The notes under the pieces were generated by a model. The model had not been told where the DNA came from and did not search any database. It saw only the letters and a list, made by a program, of their open reading frames with translations. Made by a program: the position numbers and the translations under genes. Shown one piece after another: positions 1-8,253 of a stretch of DNA of 43,676 nucleotides (its first letter is position 1; every line of letters starts with the position of its first letter). This DNA is from Gammaproteobacteria bacterium (GTDB lineage Bacteria; Pseudomonadota; Gammaproteobacteria; HK1): assembly GCA_022823045.1 (NCBI GenBank), contig JAJDXW010000196.1:1-43676 (forward strand), in the 5' to 3' direction.

Positions 1-138
1 ACAATCCTACAGGTTCTGAGCCTCACGGTGTTCGAAAAACTCCCACTCGAACAACTACTTACACAAAGCCTACATCTGACAGCGAGCCCCCTGCTGGATA
101 ACCAATTGAATTTATTCGATTTAACGTTGGGACACTAG
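1..138 (+). mobile_element. 3' end of an IS4-type transposase gene (cut by window edge)
   Basis: Frame 1 is open from the first base to a TAG at 136-138 and gives 45 residues. The segment reads TILQVLSLTVFEKLPLEQLL and, after a short gap, ends QLNLFDLTLGH. The pattern of a hydrophobic LQVLS..FEK.PL..LL block followed by a terminal QLxLFDL resembles the C-termini of IS4-family transposases; this is recognition from memory, not a search. The stretch is clearly more AT-rich than everything after about position 140, which fits a foreign element. The reading frame runs off the left edge, so completeness cannot be judged. Its stop codon overlaps by three bases the stop of the small gene coming the other way, leaving no room for a normal terminal inverted repeat between them. 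Confidence 0.6.
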
Positions 139-434
139 TGATCGTGCTTGACGGAAAGGCTGGTTCCGTCCTCGTTGAACCTGGCTCCGTCGATCTCGGA
201 GAGCTCGGAGATGTATTTCCATTGGTAGTCGAAGTTGTAGGTGCTCGCGTGGTGGTGACACGCCTCTCCATGAATCTCGTCAACAAAGAAGTCCCGCGGA
301 AACTTCACTCCCGCGCGATCGCTCGCGGCTTGCCGATCTTCCTTGTCGTCGGACTTCTTCTGGAGCCACGCCGCATCTGCCGGGACCGTCCAGGCGCCGA
401 GGGCGAGCATGACGAGGATGCATACGGCTCTCAT
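135..434 (-). CDS. Small exported protein of unknown function
   Basis: This 99-residue protein starts at an ATG preceded by a very good ribosome binding site (GGGAGGAGGG, about six bases upstream). Residues 1-24 form a signal peptide: a short basic start, a hydrophobic core (VCILVMLALGAW) and an A-D-A-A cleavage region. The mature part is about 75 residues, charged, with a His cluster (CHHH, near residue 61) and an aromatic stretch (YNFDYQWKY). I do not recognise the family. The CHHH cluster could bind metal or heme, but nothing else supports that. The gene runs tail to tail with the transposase remnant and overlaps its stop codon, so its last few codons may have been altered by the insertion. 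Confidence 0.7.
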   Translation of the reverse strand: MRAVCILVMLALGAWTVPADAAWLQKKSDDKEDRQAASDRAGVKFPRDFFVDEIHGEACHHHASTYNFDYQWKYISELSEIDGARFNEDGTSLSVKHDH

Positions 435-833
435 GATTTCCCTCCTCCCTTCTCGTCGTCTCACCGGCTTGTCGGCCGGGGCCGGGCGCTGTCCTGAAGC
501 ATTGCACATCGGAAAACCGGCCGCCATCGGCAGGCCGCGTTGAGGGTGAGAGCGATTCCCGCTCAGGCGGCCCTGGACGGTGCTCGCCGAGACGCCAGGA
601 AGCGGGGGGAACGCCGGATTCCGGCCGATCGCGGGCGGCGCCATCCTGTCCGTCCTCGGGCTGTCGGTGAACTGGCTGATCGCCGGGGCCGGGCGTTTCC
701 GGCTCCGAACTTTGCGCGACCAATCCAGTGCGCTGCCATCCCTGGTCTCGCCGCGGGCAAGTTGCCGTGCACTGGTCTCGCCCGTATCTTTTCGCGGCGG
801 TTGTTTGTGGTCAGGGGCGGGAGAGAGCCGGAT
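435..833. other. Divergent intergenic region, no gene seen
   Basis: About 400 bases separate the divergently transcribed small exported protein and the SulP transporter. Open frames cross it, but none has a credible start, ribosome site or recognisable protein, and the SulP frame is open upstream only by chance of GC content. A short perfect hairpin (GAGCG, loop ATTCC, CGCTC) lies near 551-565. It presumably holds both promoters, but I cannot point to convincing -35 and -10 boxes. Confidence 0.5.
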
Positions 834-2390
834 ATGTTGAGCGCGCTGCGCAACGAGAAACCACGACCCTATCCGCGCGAGATTTTCTGGGCGGATCTGA
901 AGGCCGGGATCACCCTGTCGGCATCGTATGTACCGACCGCGATGGCGCTCGGCGTCATCTCCGGCATGGGGGCGCTCGCGGGGCTGTGGTGCGGCGTGTT
1001 CGTCGGGATCATCGCGGGGCTGTTCGGCGGCACGCGGGCCCTGATAAGCGGTCCGAGCGCCGTGCTCGCGGTCATCACCGCGACGCTGCTCATGGGCCCC
1101 GACGTGAGCCTGCCGGAGCTCGCCGTCATCATCGTGATGGCCGGGGCCATCCAGATGGGCCTCGGACTCACCGGGGTCGGTCGCTTCGTGTCCTACATGC
1201 CGCACATCGTGCTGGTGGGGTTCATGTCGGGCATCGGCGTGTTGATCCTCTGGTCGCAGGTCGGAAAGCTGGTAGCGCTCGGCATGAGCGACCTTGCCCT
1301 CGCCGCCGGTTGCCTCGCCGTGTTCCTCGCCTGGCCGGGCCGCATCGGCAAGTTCATCCCCGCCGCCCTCGCGACCATCGCGATCGGCTGGATCATCTCG
1401 TCGTTCGTGCCCGGGATCGATCCGCTTGGCCCCATTCCGGTCGGGCTGCCGATCCCGGTGCTCGAGCTTCCCTCGCTCGACTTCCTGCCGAAGGCCGTCG
1501 GACCGGCGGTGCTGATCGCCCTCATCAGCTCGGTCTACACCCTGATGTGGTCGCTCATCGCCGATACCTTCACCAACTCCCGGCACAATCCGAACCGCGA
1601 GCTCTTCGGACTCGGCCTCGGAAACCTTGCGGCGGGGTTCGTCGGGGTCCTGCCCGGGAGCGGGACCATCGCGACCATGACGGCGCGCCGTTTCGGCGGG
1701 AAGACCGTCGTCACCGGTATCGTCTGCCTGGTCATCATCGCGGCGCTCATTCTGGGTCTCGGCCCCTATGTGGCGCCGCTGCCGCTCGCGGCGCTGTCCG
1801 CGATCGTCATGCTCGTCGGCTGGCGGATGATCGAGTTCTCGTTCCTGCGGAAGGTCCCCCGGATGGACCCGAGATTTTCCTCGGTCATGCTGCTCGTCAT
1901 GGGGGTGACCATCTTCGTCGATCCGCTCTTCGCGATCGTGTTCGGCGTCATCGCCGCCAACATCGTGAACGCCGCGCAACTGGAGTCCCTGGAGCTCGAC
2001 AGCGTGGTCTCGACCCCGCTCCTCGACGTCACCTTCAACCCGGAGGCGGCCGACGACTACGAAGCGCGGATCGGACTCCTCGCCTTCCGCGGCTCGTTCA
2101 CGGTGTCGTCGTCGCGCAAGCTCGTCAACCTGATCGGCACCGACATCCGCGACCACGAGGTCGTGATCTTCGACCTTTCCAGGGCCACCCACATCGACGA
2201 CAGCGCTGCGCACCTTCTCGCCCAGGTCATCGACCGCGCGAAGCAGTCCCGCACCGAGATCGTCGTCTTCGGCGTGAGCGACCGGATCCGGGGACCCCTC
2301 TTCGCATTCGACGTCCTCGACCGGATCTCCGGTGATCGCATCGTCGCGACCGAGAAGGAAGCCCGGGACCTTGCCTGGTCCCTCCTGTAG
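834..2390 (+). CDS. SulP-family anion transporter with STAS domain
   Basis: This 518-residue inner-membrane protein belongs to the SulP/SLC26 family, which carries sulfate, bicarbonate or other anions. The ATG at 834 is chosen over the longer open frame because a GGGAGAG ribosome site lies about eight bases upstream and the family's N-terminus starts here. About 11-12 hydrophobic segments fill residues 20-400. The early segment contains the SGPSA signature (residues 72-76), which corresponds to the family's conserved SGPTA motif near the anion site. A cytoplasmic STAS domain follows from about residue 420, with a typical VIFDLSRATHIDDSA strand-loop. Length is normal for bacterial SulP. The substrate cannot be read from sequence; no cysteine biosynthesis or carbonic anhydrase gene lies beside it. 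Confidence 0.93.
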   Translation: MLSALRNEKPRPYPREIFWADLKAGITLSASYVPTAMALGVISGMGALAGLWCGVFVGIIAGLFGGTRALISGPSAVLAVITATLLMGPDVSLPELAVIIVMAGAIQMGLGLTGVGRFVSYMPHIVLVGFMSGIGVLILWSQVGKLVALGMSDLALAAGCLAVFLAWPGRIGKFIPAALATIAIGWIISSFVPGIDPLGPIPVGLPIPVLELPSLDFLPKAVGPAVLIALISSVYTLMWSLIADTFTNSRHNPNRELFGLGLGNLAAGFVGVLPGSGTIATMTARRFGGKTVVTGIVCLVIIAALILGLGPYVAPLPLAALSAIVMLVGWRMIEFSFLRKVPRMDPRFSSVMLLVMGVTIFVDPLFAIVFGVIAANIVNAAQLESLELDSVVSTPLLDVTFNPEAADDYEARIGLLAFRGSFTVSSSRKLVNLIGTDIRDHEVVIFDLSRATHIDDSAAHLLAQVIDRAKQSRTEIVVFGVSDRIRGPLFAFDVLDRISGDRIVATEKEARDLAWSLL

Positions 2391-2536
2391 AGGTGCACGC
2401 TCAATCCGTGCATCCCTGACGGAGGATGGCGGCCCCGGGGTGCTCGCGTGGTTCGGATCCTTCCCCGCCGTCCTCACCGTCGCGGCGGATCGCGCCGCGT
2501 CCCGAAGCGCGGTACGGCGCGCCGCTCGTGATTCAA

Positions 2537-2577
2537 TCAAGTCTTGTCAAGGCACGGCTTGTCCAAACACGACTTGA
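2537..2577. promoter_or_regulatory. Imperfect inverted repeat upstream of the DUF234 ATPase gene
   Basis: TCAAGTCTTGT (2537-2547) is mirrored with one mismatch by ACACGACTTGA (2567-2577), with a 19-base spacer that carries a further CTTGTC copy. The arms end 31 bases before the ATPase start codon. Position and symmetry suggest an operator. The upstream 2391-2536 stretch has no other feature I can support. Confidence 0.4.
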
Positions 2578-2608
2578 CGAAAACCCGAAGTCGGAGCAGA
2601 CTGCGGCG

Positions 2609-4009
2609 ATGGGGAAGTTCATCGGGCGAGGAGCGGAGCTGGGCGTGCTCTCGAGGGCGTACGGGTCGGCGCGTTCCGAGTTCATCCCCATCTACGGCCG
2701 GCGCCGGGTGGGCAAGAGCGAGCTCGTCCTCATGTTCATGGAGGACAAGCCCGGCGTCTACTACCTCGGGCAGCAGTCCGCGGCGGCGTTGCAGGTCAGG
2801 GAGTTCCTCGAGGAGGCCGCCCGCGCGCTCGACATGCCGCTCCTCGCCGAGCTTCGCGCGGACGACTGGCGGCAGGCGCTCCTCACCGTGGTCGAGCAAT
2901 GGACCGCCGCCCACCCGGGAGTCAAGCTCGTCCTCGCCCTGGACGAGTTCCAGTGGATCGCGGCCTCAAGCCCCGGACTTCTCTCGGGGCTTCAGCAGGG
3001 CTGGGACCGGCGCTGGAGGGATGCCGGCAACGTCGTGCTGCTCCTTTGCGGCTCGTATCTCGGGTTCATGGAACGGGAGGTGCTCGGGAAGGCGAGCCCG
3101 TTGTTCGGCCGGCGTACCGCCCAGATCCACCTTCAACCCTTCGATTATCTCGAGGCGGCCGAGTTCCACCCGCGCTGGTCGCTCGCGGATCGGGCGAGGG
3201 CCCGTTTTCTGGTCGGTGGCCTGCCGCAGTACCTGCTCTGCCTGGACGACATGCGGTCCATCGACGTCAACATCCGGCAACAGGTCCTCGACGAGTTCAG
3301 CCCGTTGTTCCACGAACCGACGTTCCTTCTCCGCGAGGAGCTTCGCGAGGTCGCGCCCTACCAGGCAGTCCTCTTCGCGATCGCTTCGGGGCATGGCAGC
3401 GTTTCCGCCATCGTGGCCGCCACGGGGCTTCCGGGGCGGAATCTTCACTACTACCTCGAGCAGCTCGTGAACCTCGGATACCTGCGGCGGCGGTACCCGC
3501 TTGAGCGCCGCCGACACAATCCGAAGCAGGTGCGATTCGGCATCGACGACCCGCTGCTCCGATTCTGGTTCCGTTTCGTGTTCCCCAACATGAGCATCAT
3601 CCGAAGCGCCGGCGCCGCCCATGCGTTCGGCGAACGGATCGCGCCGTCGCTCGATGCCTGGTTCGGGGACGGCTTCGAACGACTGTGCCGCGAGGCGCTT
3701 CCGCTCATCTACGCGAGCGAGGGCGTGGAGGCCGGATTCGAGGTCGGCGAGTACTGGAGCGCGGAGACGCAGATTGACGTGGTCGGGATGCGCGAAGACA
3801 ACTGGACGGATCTCGGCGAGTGCAAGTGGGGCGCGGTGCGGTCGGCGCGCGCGCTGGAAGCGGAGCTGGGGAGCAAGGTGGGGCGCTATCCGAACACCCG
3901 CGGCGCAACGCTCGGCCGCCGCTACTTCGTGCGCCGGATGCCCGCTTCGAGGAAGGGAGCGAAGGGCTGGTACTCGCTCGAGGACCTGTACGCGCTCGAC
4001 GCCGCGTAG
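2609..4009 (+). CDS. ATPase with C-terminal DUF234 nuclease-like domain
   Basis: This 466-residue protein is of the archaeal-type STAND/AAA ATPase group (PF01637 plus DUF234). It has a Walker A loop GRRRVGKS at residues 30-37 and Walker B LVLALDE ending at D111-E112. A central helical and winged-helix part follows. The C-terminal domain contains an E-x(n)-QIDVVG and then DLGECKWG (E404, K406), the spacing of a PD-(D/E)xK nuclease core. The ATG at 2609 begins directly at the conserved FIGRGAEL start of the family; upstream codons of the open frame have no similarity. The biological role of these solitary ATPases is not established; defence or element-maintenance roles have been suggested. It stands alone, with an inverted repeat in front and a dispersed repeat behind. 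Confidence 0.88.
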   Translation: MGKFIGRGAELGVLSRAYGSARSEFIPIYGRRRVGKSELVLMFMEDKPGVYYLGQQSAAALQVREFLEEAARALDMPLLAELRADDWRQALLTVVEQWTAAHPGVKLVLALDEFQWIAASSPGLLSGLQQGWDRRWRDAGNVVLLLCGSYLGFMEREVLGKASPLFGRRTAQIHLQPFDYLEAAEFHPRWSLADRARARFLVGGLPQYLLCLDDMRSIDVNIRQQVLDEFSPLFHEPTFLLREELREVAPYQAVLFAIASGHGSVSAIVAATGLPGRNLHYYLEQLVNLGYLRRRYPLERRRHNPKQVRFGIDDPLLRFWFRFVFPNMSIIRSAGAAHAFGERIAPSLDAWFGDGFERLCREALPLIYASEGVEAGFEVGEYWSAETQIDVVGMREDNWTDLGECKWGAVRSARALEAELGSKVGRYPNTRGATLGRRYFVRRMPASRKGAKGWYSLEDLYALDAA

Positions 4010-4190
4010 CCCTTCCCGTTCGAATCCGGTTCGATTCTGCGCGAGCACCCTGCAGCGGCCTACGGGCTGAGGCCGAAGGGCCGAGCCGCGCCCGAGGTGT
4101 ACGCGGACGAGCTGGCGGGCCTCCAGCCCGTACAGCGTGGGGCCGAGCCCGGTCCCGACTCGACGGCGACGCCCATGGTGAGGACCGATC

Positions 4191-4300
4191 CGCGCCGGGA
4201 ATTCCGGAGACTGGATTGCGCGAGTCAGGCAGACCGGAGCACGGGGGTCGTTGGCCCTTCAGCGCGATGCGGTGGCGGTCGAGGAGGCCCCGCGGCTGGC
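4191..4300. repeat. Dispersed repeat, copy 1
   Basis: This is one of three related segments of about 100 bases (others at 6766-6871 and 25516-25616). It aligns closely with the 25.5 kb copy, starting CGCGCCGGGA.TTCC.GGAGACTG and including GCGCGATGCGGTGGC..TCGAGG (core 4262-4284). Reading the minus strand gives GLLDRHRIALKGQ, matching LLDSHRIALEGQ in copy 3. It lies in the 467-base gap (4010-4476) between the ATPase and oxidoreductase genes, which holds no other gene I can support. Confidence 0.65.
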
Positions 4301-4476
4301 GTGCGAATGGATGGCGCTTCGTCACTTCCCGGGAAACGGCGGGAAACCGGGTCCGTCCGGCCTACAATCCGGTCTTGCGACGCTCCCGGGGCGCGCCCGG
4401 TTCGCACCCCGAGCGTGCCCGGGCCGCGACCGCCATCCCTTCGCAGGGCCGAAGATCGGCACGAGGAGAACCTGCC

Positions 4477-6531
4477 ATGAGCAACCGTGATTCCCGCCGG
4501 GTCCGGGCCAGCGTCTGTCCGCTCGACTGTCCCGACACGTGCAGCCTCGCGGTCGAGACCGACGGGATGCGGATCCTCGAAGTGCGCGGATCGAAGGCGA
4601 ACCCCTACACGGCGGGCGTGATCTGCAACAAGGTCGCGCGCGCCTATCCGGAGTTCGTGCACGGTCCGGCGCGCCTCACCCGCCCGCTGAAGCGAACGGG
4701 CGCGCGCGGCGGAAACGACTTCGAGCCGATCACTTGGGACGAGGCCCTCGATCGGATCCACGAAGGCATTTCGAGCGCGATCGCCACCCACGGCCCGCAG
4801 ACGGTGCTGCCGCTCAACTATGCCGGACCGCACGGCGAGCTCGCCGGGGGTTCGATGGACCGCCGGTTCTTCCACCGGCTCGGCGCCTCGCTGCTCGCGC
4901 GGGGGGAGCTCTGCGGGCTGGTGCGAAGCTCGGCCTATGCGAGCCTCTACGGCGCCGCCCCCGGCATGCCGCCGGAGCAGATGCGCCACTCCGATCTCAT
5001 CGTCGTGTGGGGCAACAACGTGACGGTGTCGAACCTGCACCTCGCCCGCGTGATCCAGGCGGCCCGGAAAGCACGCGGCGCTCGCCTCGTGGTCGTCGAC
5101 CCGAAGCGTACGCGCATCGCCGAGCAGGCCGACCTGTTCATCCAGATCCGGCCCGGCACCGACGTGGTGCTGGCCCTCGCGATGGCCGCCGAGCTCGAGC
5201 GGCGCGGCGCACACGACCGTGACTTCATCGAGCGATGGGTGGACGGCCACGACGCGTACATGGCGGCCGCCCGCGCGCACACGCCGGAACGGGTGGCGGA
5301 GGTCTGCGGCGTCGACCGGGCGGCCTTCGACACGTTCGCGGACTGGTACGCCGGCGCGGGGGCGGTCGGGGTCTCGGTCGGGAACGGGATCGAGCGCGGC
5401 CGAAGCGGCGGCTCCGGGCTTCGGGCGGCGATGGCGCTTCAGGCGCTCACCGGCAACCATGGCCGGCTCGGTGCCGGGGTGTTCGCGAAGCCCGGCCATG
5501 CCTTTCCGAGGACTTCGGCTCGGCTGCAGCGCCCGGATCTCGTGCCCGACGGGACGCGGACGATCAATATCGTCGACGTGTCGCGCCTGCTCCTCGACGA
5601 GAGCCTGGAGCCGCCCCTCCGGGCGGTCTTCATCTACAACCACAACCCGGTCGCGACCCACCCGGACCAGAATCGCATGCGCCGGGCGCTCGCGCGTGAG
5701 GACGTGTTCGTGGCCGGCGCCGACGTGTCGATGACGGACTCGATGCGGTACTGCGATGTCGTGCTCCCCGCTTCGAGTCATTTCGAGATCCACGACATCT
5801 ACGCCGCCTACGGGCACCGCCACCTGCAACGGGCCAAGCCGGTCATCCCTCGGGTCGGGGAGTCGTTGCCGAACACGGAGATCTTCCGGCGTCTCGCCGC
5901 CCGGTTCGGCTTCGACGAGCCGCTGTTCCGCGAGTCCGACGAGGAGCTGATGGACGCGGCGTTCGTTGACGACGATCCCCGTCTCGCCGGCCATCGGCCG
6001 AGCCGCCTCCCGGTCGATTCCGCGCTTGCCATGGGGACCATCGAGGGCGCGGAGCCGATCCTGTGCGACACGGTGGCGCCCGCCACCGAATCGGGACGGA
6101 TCGAGCTCTTCAGCCGCGATCTCGATGAGCGGTTCGGCTGCGGCCTGCCCCGCTACGAGCCCGCGGAGCGCGCCTATCCGTTCACCATCATCTCGCCGTC
6201 CTCGCCGAAACGGACCAACGCAACGTTCGGGAGCTGCGCCCTGTCGGCGGGTCCGGAGGCGGTGGAGATCCATCCCGAGGATGCGAAGTCCCGGGGCATC
6301 GCGGACGGCGAGACGCTCCGGGTGTTCAACGACCGGGGCGAGACCGAGCTCGTCGCCCGGGTCTCCGATTCGGTTCTGCGGGGCGTCCTCTACACCCCGA
6401 AGGGCACCTGGCTCTCGGCGAGTCCGACGGGGCAGACGGTCAACGCGCTCCTCGACGCCGACATGCGCACGGACATCGAGGACGGCGCGTGCTGCAACGA
6501 AGCCTTCTGCGACGTCGCGCGCCTCGCGTAG
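4477..6531 (+). CDS. Molybdopterin-dependent oxidoreductase with N-terminal Fe-S cluster
   Basis: This 684-residue protein is a member of the DMSO reductase/BisC superfamily (COG0243). It has an N-terminal [4Fe-4S] motif C14-x3-C18-x3-C22-x27-C50, followed by the molybdopterin core (WDEALDRI, VWGNNVTVSN, VVVDPKRTRIAEQAD, GNHGRLGAG, CDVVLPASSHFE) and a C-terminal molydopterin dinucleotide-binding barrel. There is no Tat signal, so it should be cytoplasmic. The ATG at 4477 is preceded by GAGGAG nine bases upstream and places the cysteine motif at the usual distance. No electron-transfer subunit, membrane anchor or cofactor-insertion chaperone lies next to it, so the electron partner and substrate are unknown. 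Relatives in genomes are usually annotated only as molybdopterin oxidoreductase. Confidence 0.93.
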   Translation: MSNRDSRRVRASVCPLDCPDTCSLAVETDGMRILEVRGSKANPYTAGVICNKVARAYPEFVHGPARLTRPLKRTGARGGNDFEPITWDEALDRIHEGISSAIATHGPQTVLPLNYAGPHGELAGGSMDRRFFHRLGASLLARGELCGLVRSSAYASLYGAAPGMPPEQMRHSDLIVVWGNNVTVSNLHLARVIQAARKARGARLVVVDPKRTRIAEQADLFIQIRPGTDVVLALAMAAELERRGAHDRDFIERWVDGHDAYMAAARAHTPERVAEVCGVDRAAFDTFADWYAGAGAVGVSVGNGIERGRSGGSGLRAAMALQALTGNHGRLGAGVFAKPGHAFPRTSARLQRPDLVPDGTRTINIVDVSRLLLDESLEPPLRAVFIYNHNPVATHPDQNRMRRALAREDVFVAGADVSMTDSMRYCDVVLPASSHFEIHDIYAAYGHRHLQRAKPVIPRVGESLPNTEIFRRLAARFGFDEPLFRESDEELMDAAFVDDDPRLAGHRPSRLPVDSALAMGTIEGAEPILCDTVAPATESGRIELFSRDLDERFGCGLPRYEPAERAYPFTIISPSSPKRTNATFGSCALSAGPEAVEIHPEDAKSRGIADGETLRVFNDRGETELVARVSDSVLRGVLYTPKGTWLSASPTGQTVNALLDADMRTDIEDGACCNEAFCDVARLA

Positions 6532-6765
6532 CGGGCCGGGAAGCCCGGGCGGACGGTCTCACCCGCACCTGCCGATGATGCTGGACACCGTGCTTCGGGG
6601 GGCCCGGCCCGCATCGCGGGCGCGGACGCCGATGCGCCGCTCGTGGACAGCCAGCTCGGGATCACGGTAGACGGTTTTCAATTCCGGCGACTTCTTCTCC
6701 TGAATCTCCGGAGAGTGGCTTGTGGAGGTTGTCGTTGCACCAGTTTCCCAAGAATTGCGGTCTCC

Positions 6766-6871
6766 GGGAGACACGGCGCCGTTCACTCCGGGGACCATTC
6801 CGCCTGAGTCCGGCGGCCAGGTACGAGTTCCAATGGTCCTCGAGCGCGATGCGGTGGCTGTCGAGGGGGGC
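6766..6871. repeat. Dispersed repeat, copy 2 (more diverged)
   Basis: It shares the core GAGCGCGATGCGGTGGCTGT followed by CGAGG (from 6842) with the copies at 4.2 and 25.5 kb, and less exactly the flanking CCTGAGTCCGGCGG and CCAATGGTCC stretch. The minus strand encodes PLDSHRIALEDHW in the same frame register as the other copies. It sits in the 377-base gap 6532-6908 between the oxidoreductase and the DUF4143 ATPase, at the left edge of the zinc island. No gene was recognised in that gap. Confidence 0.55.
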
Positions 6872-6908
6872 CGGAGGTGCGGGTCGCCGTGACCCCACCC
6901 GGACCGCT

Positions 6909-8096
6909 TCACGCCGCCGCGAGCAGCGACGCCATTTCGGTGAGGCCAATCACCTCGACCCCTTCGCCCCTGGGGTACCGCTCGTCGCCCGAGTACACGA
7001 CGAAGGAGCGCTCCGGTTCAAGGTCCTGCCGCGCGCTGTGGAATCCCCTGTCGAGCTTCGGCGCGAGGCCGCGCTCGATTTCGACGGCCCACCGCGTTCC
7101 GCCCGGCATCTCGAGCACCAAGTCGATTTCGGCGCCGGCGGCCGTTCGGTAGAACCACGCTTTCACCCGGTCCGGTGCCGCGCGGAGCAGGTTTTCCACC
7201 ACGAATCCTTCCCAACTTCCGCCGGCGACCGGATGACCCAGCACCGCCTCCCGGTCATCGAGGCCGAGCAGCGTGTGGACGATGCCGCTGTCGCGTACGT
7301 AGACCTTCGGGGACTTCACCAGGCGCTTGCCGACGTTGGCGTGCAGAGGCGAGAGGCGCCGCACGAGCAGGAGGTCGACGAGGAGGTCGAGATAGCGCGC
7401 GATCGTCTTGCCGTCGACGGCAAGGCCGCGTGCGAGCTGAGCCGCGTTGAGCGTGCCGCCTTGCAGATGGGCCAGCATGGTCCAGAAGCGGTGCAGCGTT
7501 TCCGCCGGCACGCGCGGCCCGAGCTGCGGAATGTCGCGTTCGAGGTACGTGCGGACAAAGTTCTCCCGCCACACTGCGCTCGCTTCGTCGCTCCCGGCGA
7601 GAAAGCTGTCCGGGAATCCGCCCCGGACCCAGAGTCTTTCTCGCGCGTCGCCATCGCCTTCACTGTCGCCGTCGACTTCAACTTCGAGAACGTTGAATGG
7701 CTCCAGCTCGACATAGGCAATGCGGCCGGCCAGGGATTCGCCCGACTGCCGGAGCAGGTCGATCGACGCCGAGCCGAGCAGCAGGAACCGTCCCGCCCGA
7801 ATTCCGCGCCGTCGCCCCTGGTCGATGAGGCCGCGAAGCGTCTGGAACACCTCCGGCGCCCGTTGCACCTCGTCCAGGATCACCAGCTTGTCTTCATGCC
7901 CGGACAGGTAGAGGGCGGCATCGCTCAGCTTCTCTCGGTCCGCCGCATCCTCGAGGTCGAGATAGACGCTTGACCGTTCTTCGGCGATGAGCTCGGCCAG
8001 CGTGGTCTTGCCCACTTGACGGGGGCCGAGCAGAGCCGCGGCCGGGAATTGCTCCAGCCGGGCGCGGATGATCTGCGACTTCTGACGTGGTGTCAT
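6909..8096 (-). CDS. DUF4143-family AAA ATPase
   Basis: This 395-residue ATPase has Walker A GPRQVGKT at residues 24-31 (the ALLGPRQVGKTTLA context is diagnostic), Walker B LVILDE ending at D75-E76, a sensor stretch (LLLGSAS), and the C-terminal DUF4143 region. The latter carries KSPKVYVRDSG, WEGFVVENL, WFYRTAAGAEIDLVLE and a following EIER, the spacing of a PD-(D/E)xK-like fold. The ATG at 8096 starts at the family's conserved N-terminus. A -10-like CATAAT sits only seven bases before it, so the transcript may be leaderless; the longer open frame to 8240 is not needed. The gene is convergent with nothing and divergent from the zinc-regulated COG0523 gene. Molecular function of DUF4143 ATPases is unknown. 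Confidence 0.88.
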   Translation of the reverse strand: MTPRQKSQIIRARLEQFPAAALLGPRQVGKTTLAELIAEERSSVYLDLEDAADREKLSDAALYLSGHEDKLVILDEVQRAPEVFQTLRGLIDQGRRRGIRAGRFLLLGSASIDLLRQSGESLAGRIAYVELEPFNVLEVEVDGDSEGDGDARERLWVRGGFPDSFLAGSDEASAVWRENFVRTYLERDIPQLGPRVPAETLHRFWTMLAHLQGGTLNAAQLARGLAVDGKTIARYLDLLVDLLLVRRLSPLHANVGKRLVKSPKVYVRDSGIVHTLLGLDDREAVLGHPVAGGSWEGFVVENLLRAAPDRVKAWFYRTAAGAEIDLVLEMPGGTRWAVEIERGLAPKLDRGFHSARQDLEPERSFVVYSGDERYPRGEGVEVIGLTEMASLLAAA

Positions 8097-8133
8097 CCTT
8101 GCAATTATGGCGATCAATGCCAGAAATGCAAGG
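8097..8133 (-). promoter_or_regulatory. 37-bp imperfect palindrome containing the DUF4143 ATPase promoter
   Basis: CCTTGCA (8097-8103) and TGCAAGG (8127-8133) close a palindrome whose arms extend inward to TGGC/GCCA with two mismatches per arm. Read on the minus strand it holds TTGCAT (8131-8126), a 16-base spacer and CATAAT (8109-8104), a good sigma-70 promoter. The start codon follows seven bases after the -10 box. The palindrome therefore spans the whole core promoter and touches the ATG, as an autoregulatory operator would. Confidence 0.55.
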
Positions 8134-8224
8134 ATAGATTCGAGAGCGCGAACCCTGGGATCCATCCCGAGTCCCGAAAATACCCATGAGAGCCATCGAT
8201 ATTCCGCGGGCGTCACGCTAATCT

Positions 8225-8239
8225 TGTTATCACATAACA
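8225..8239. promoter_or_regulatory. Zur box upstream of the COG0523 GTPase gene
   Basis: TGTTATCACATAACA is a perfect 6-3-6 palindrome matching the gammaproteobacterial Zur consensus TGTTATANTATAACA except at the centre. It lies 14 bases before the start codon of the COG0523 gene at 8254, in the right place to block transcription when zinc is plentiful. Confidence 0.8.
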
Positions 8240-8253
8240 TTCAGGTCCGAGAG

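Noticed and set aside
135-2540. An 801-residue open frame on the minus strand
   Set aside because: Only its last 99 residues form a real gene; the rest is an antisense shadow of the SulP gene with low-complexity Arg/Asp/Gly translation.
3820-4476. The 219 codons in front of the molybdopterin oxidoreductase start
   Set aside because: They overlap the ATPase gene and the dispersed repeat, are Arg/Ala-rich, and a good ribosome site and family start exist at 4477.
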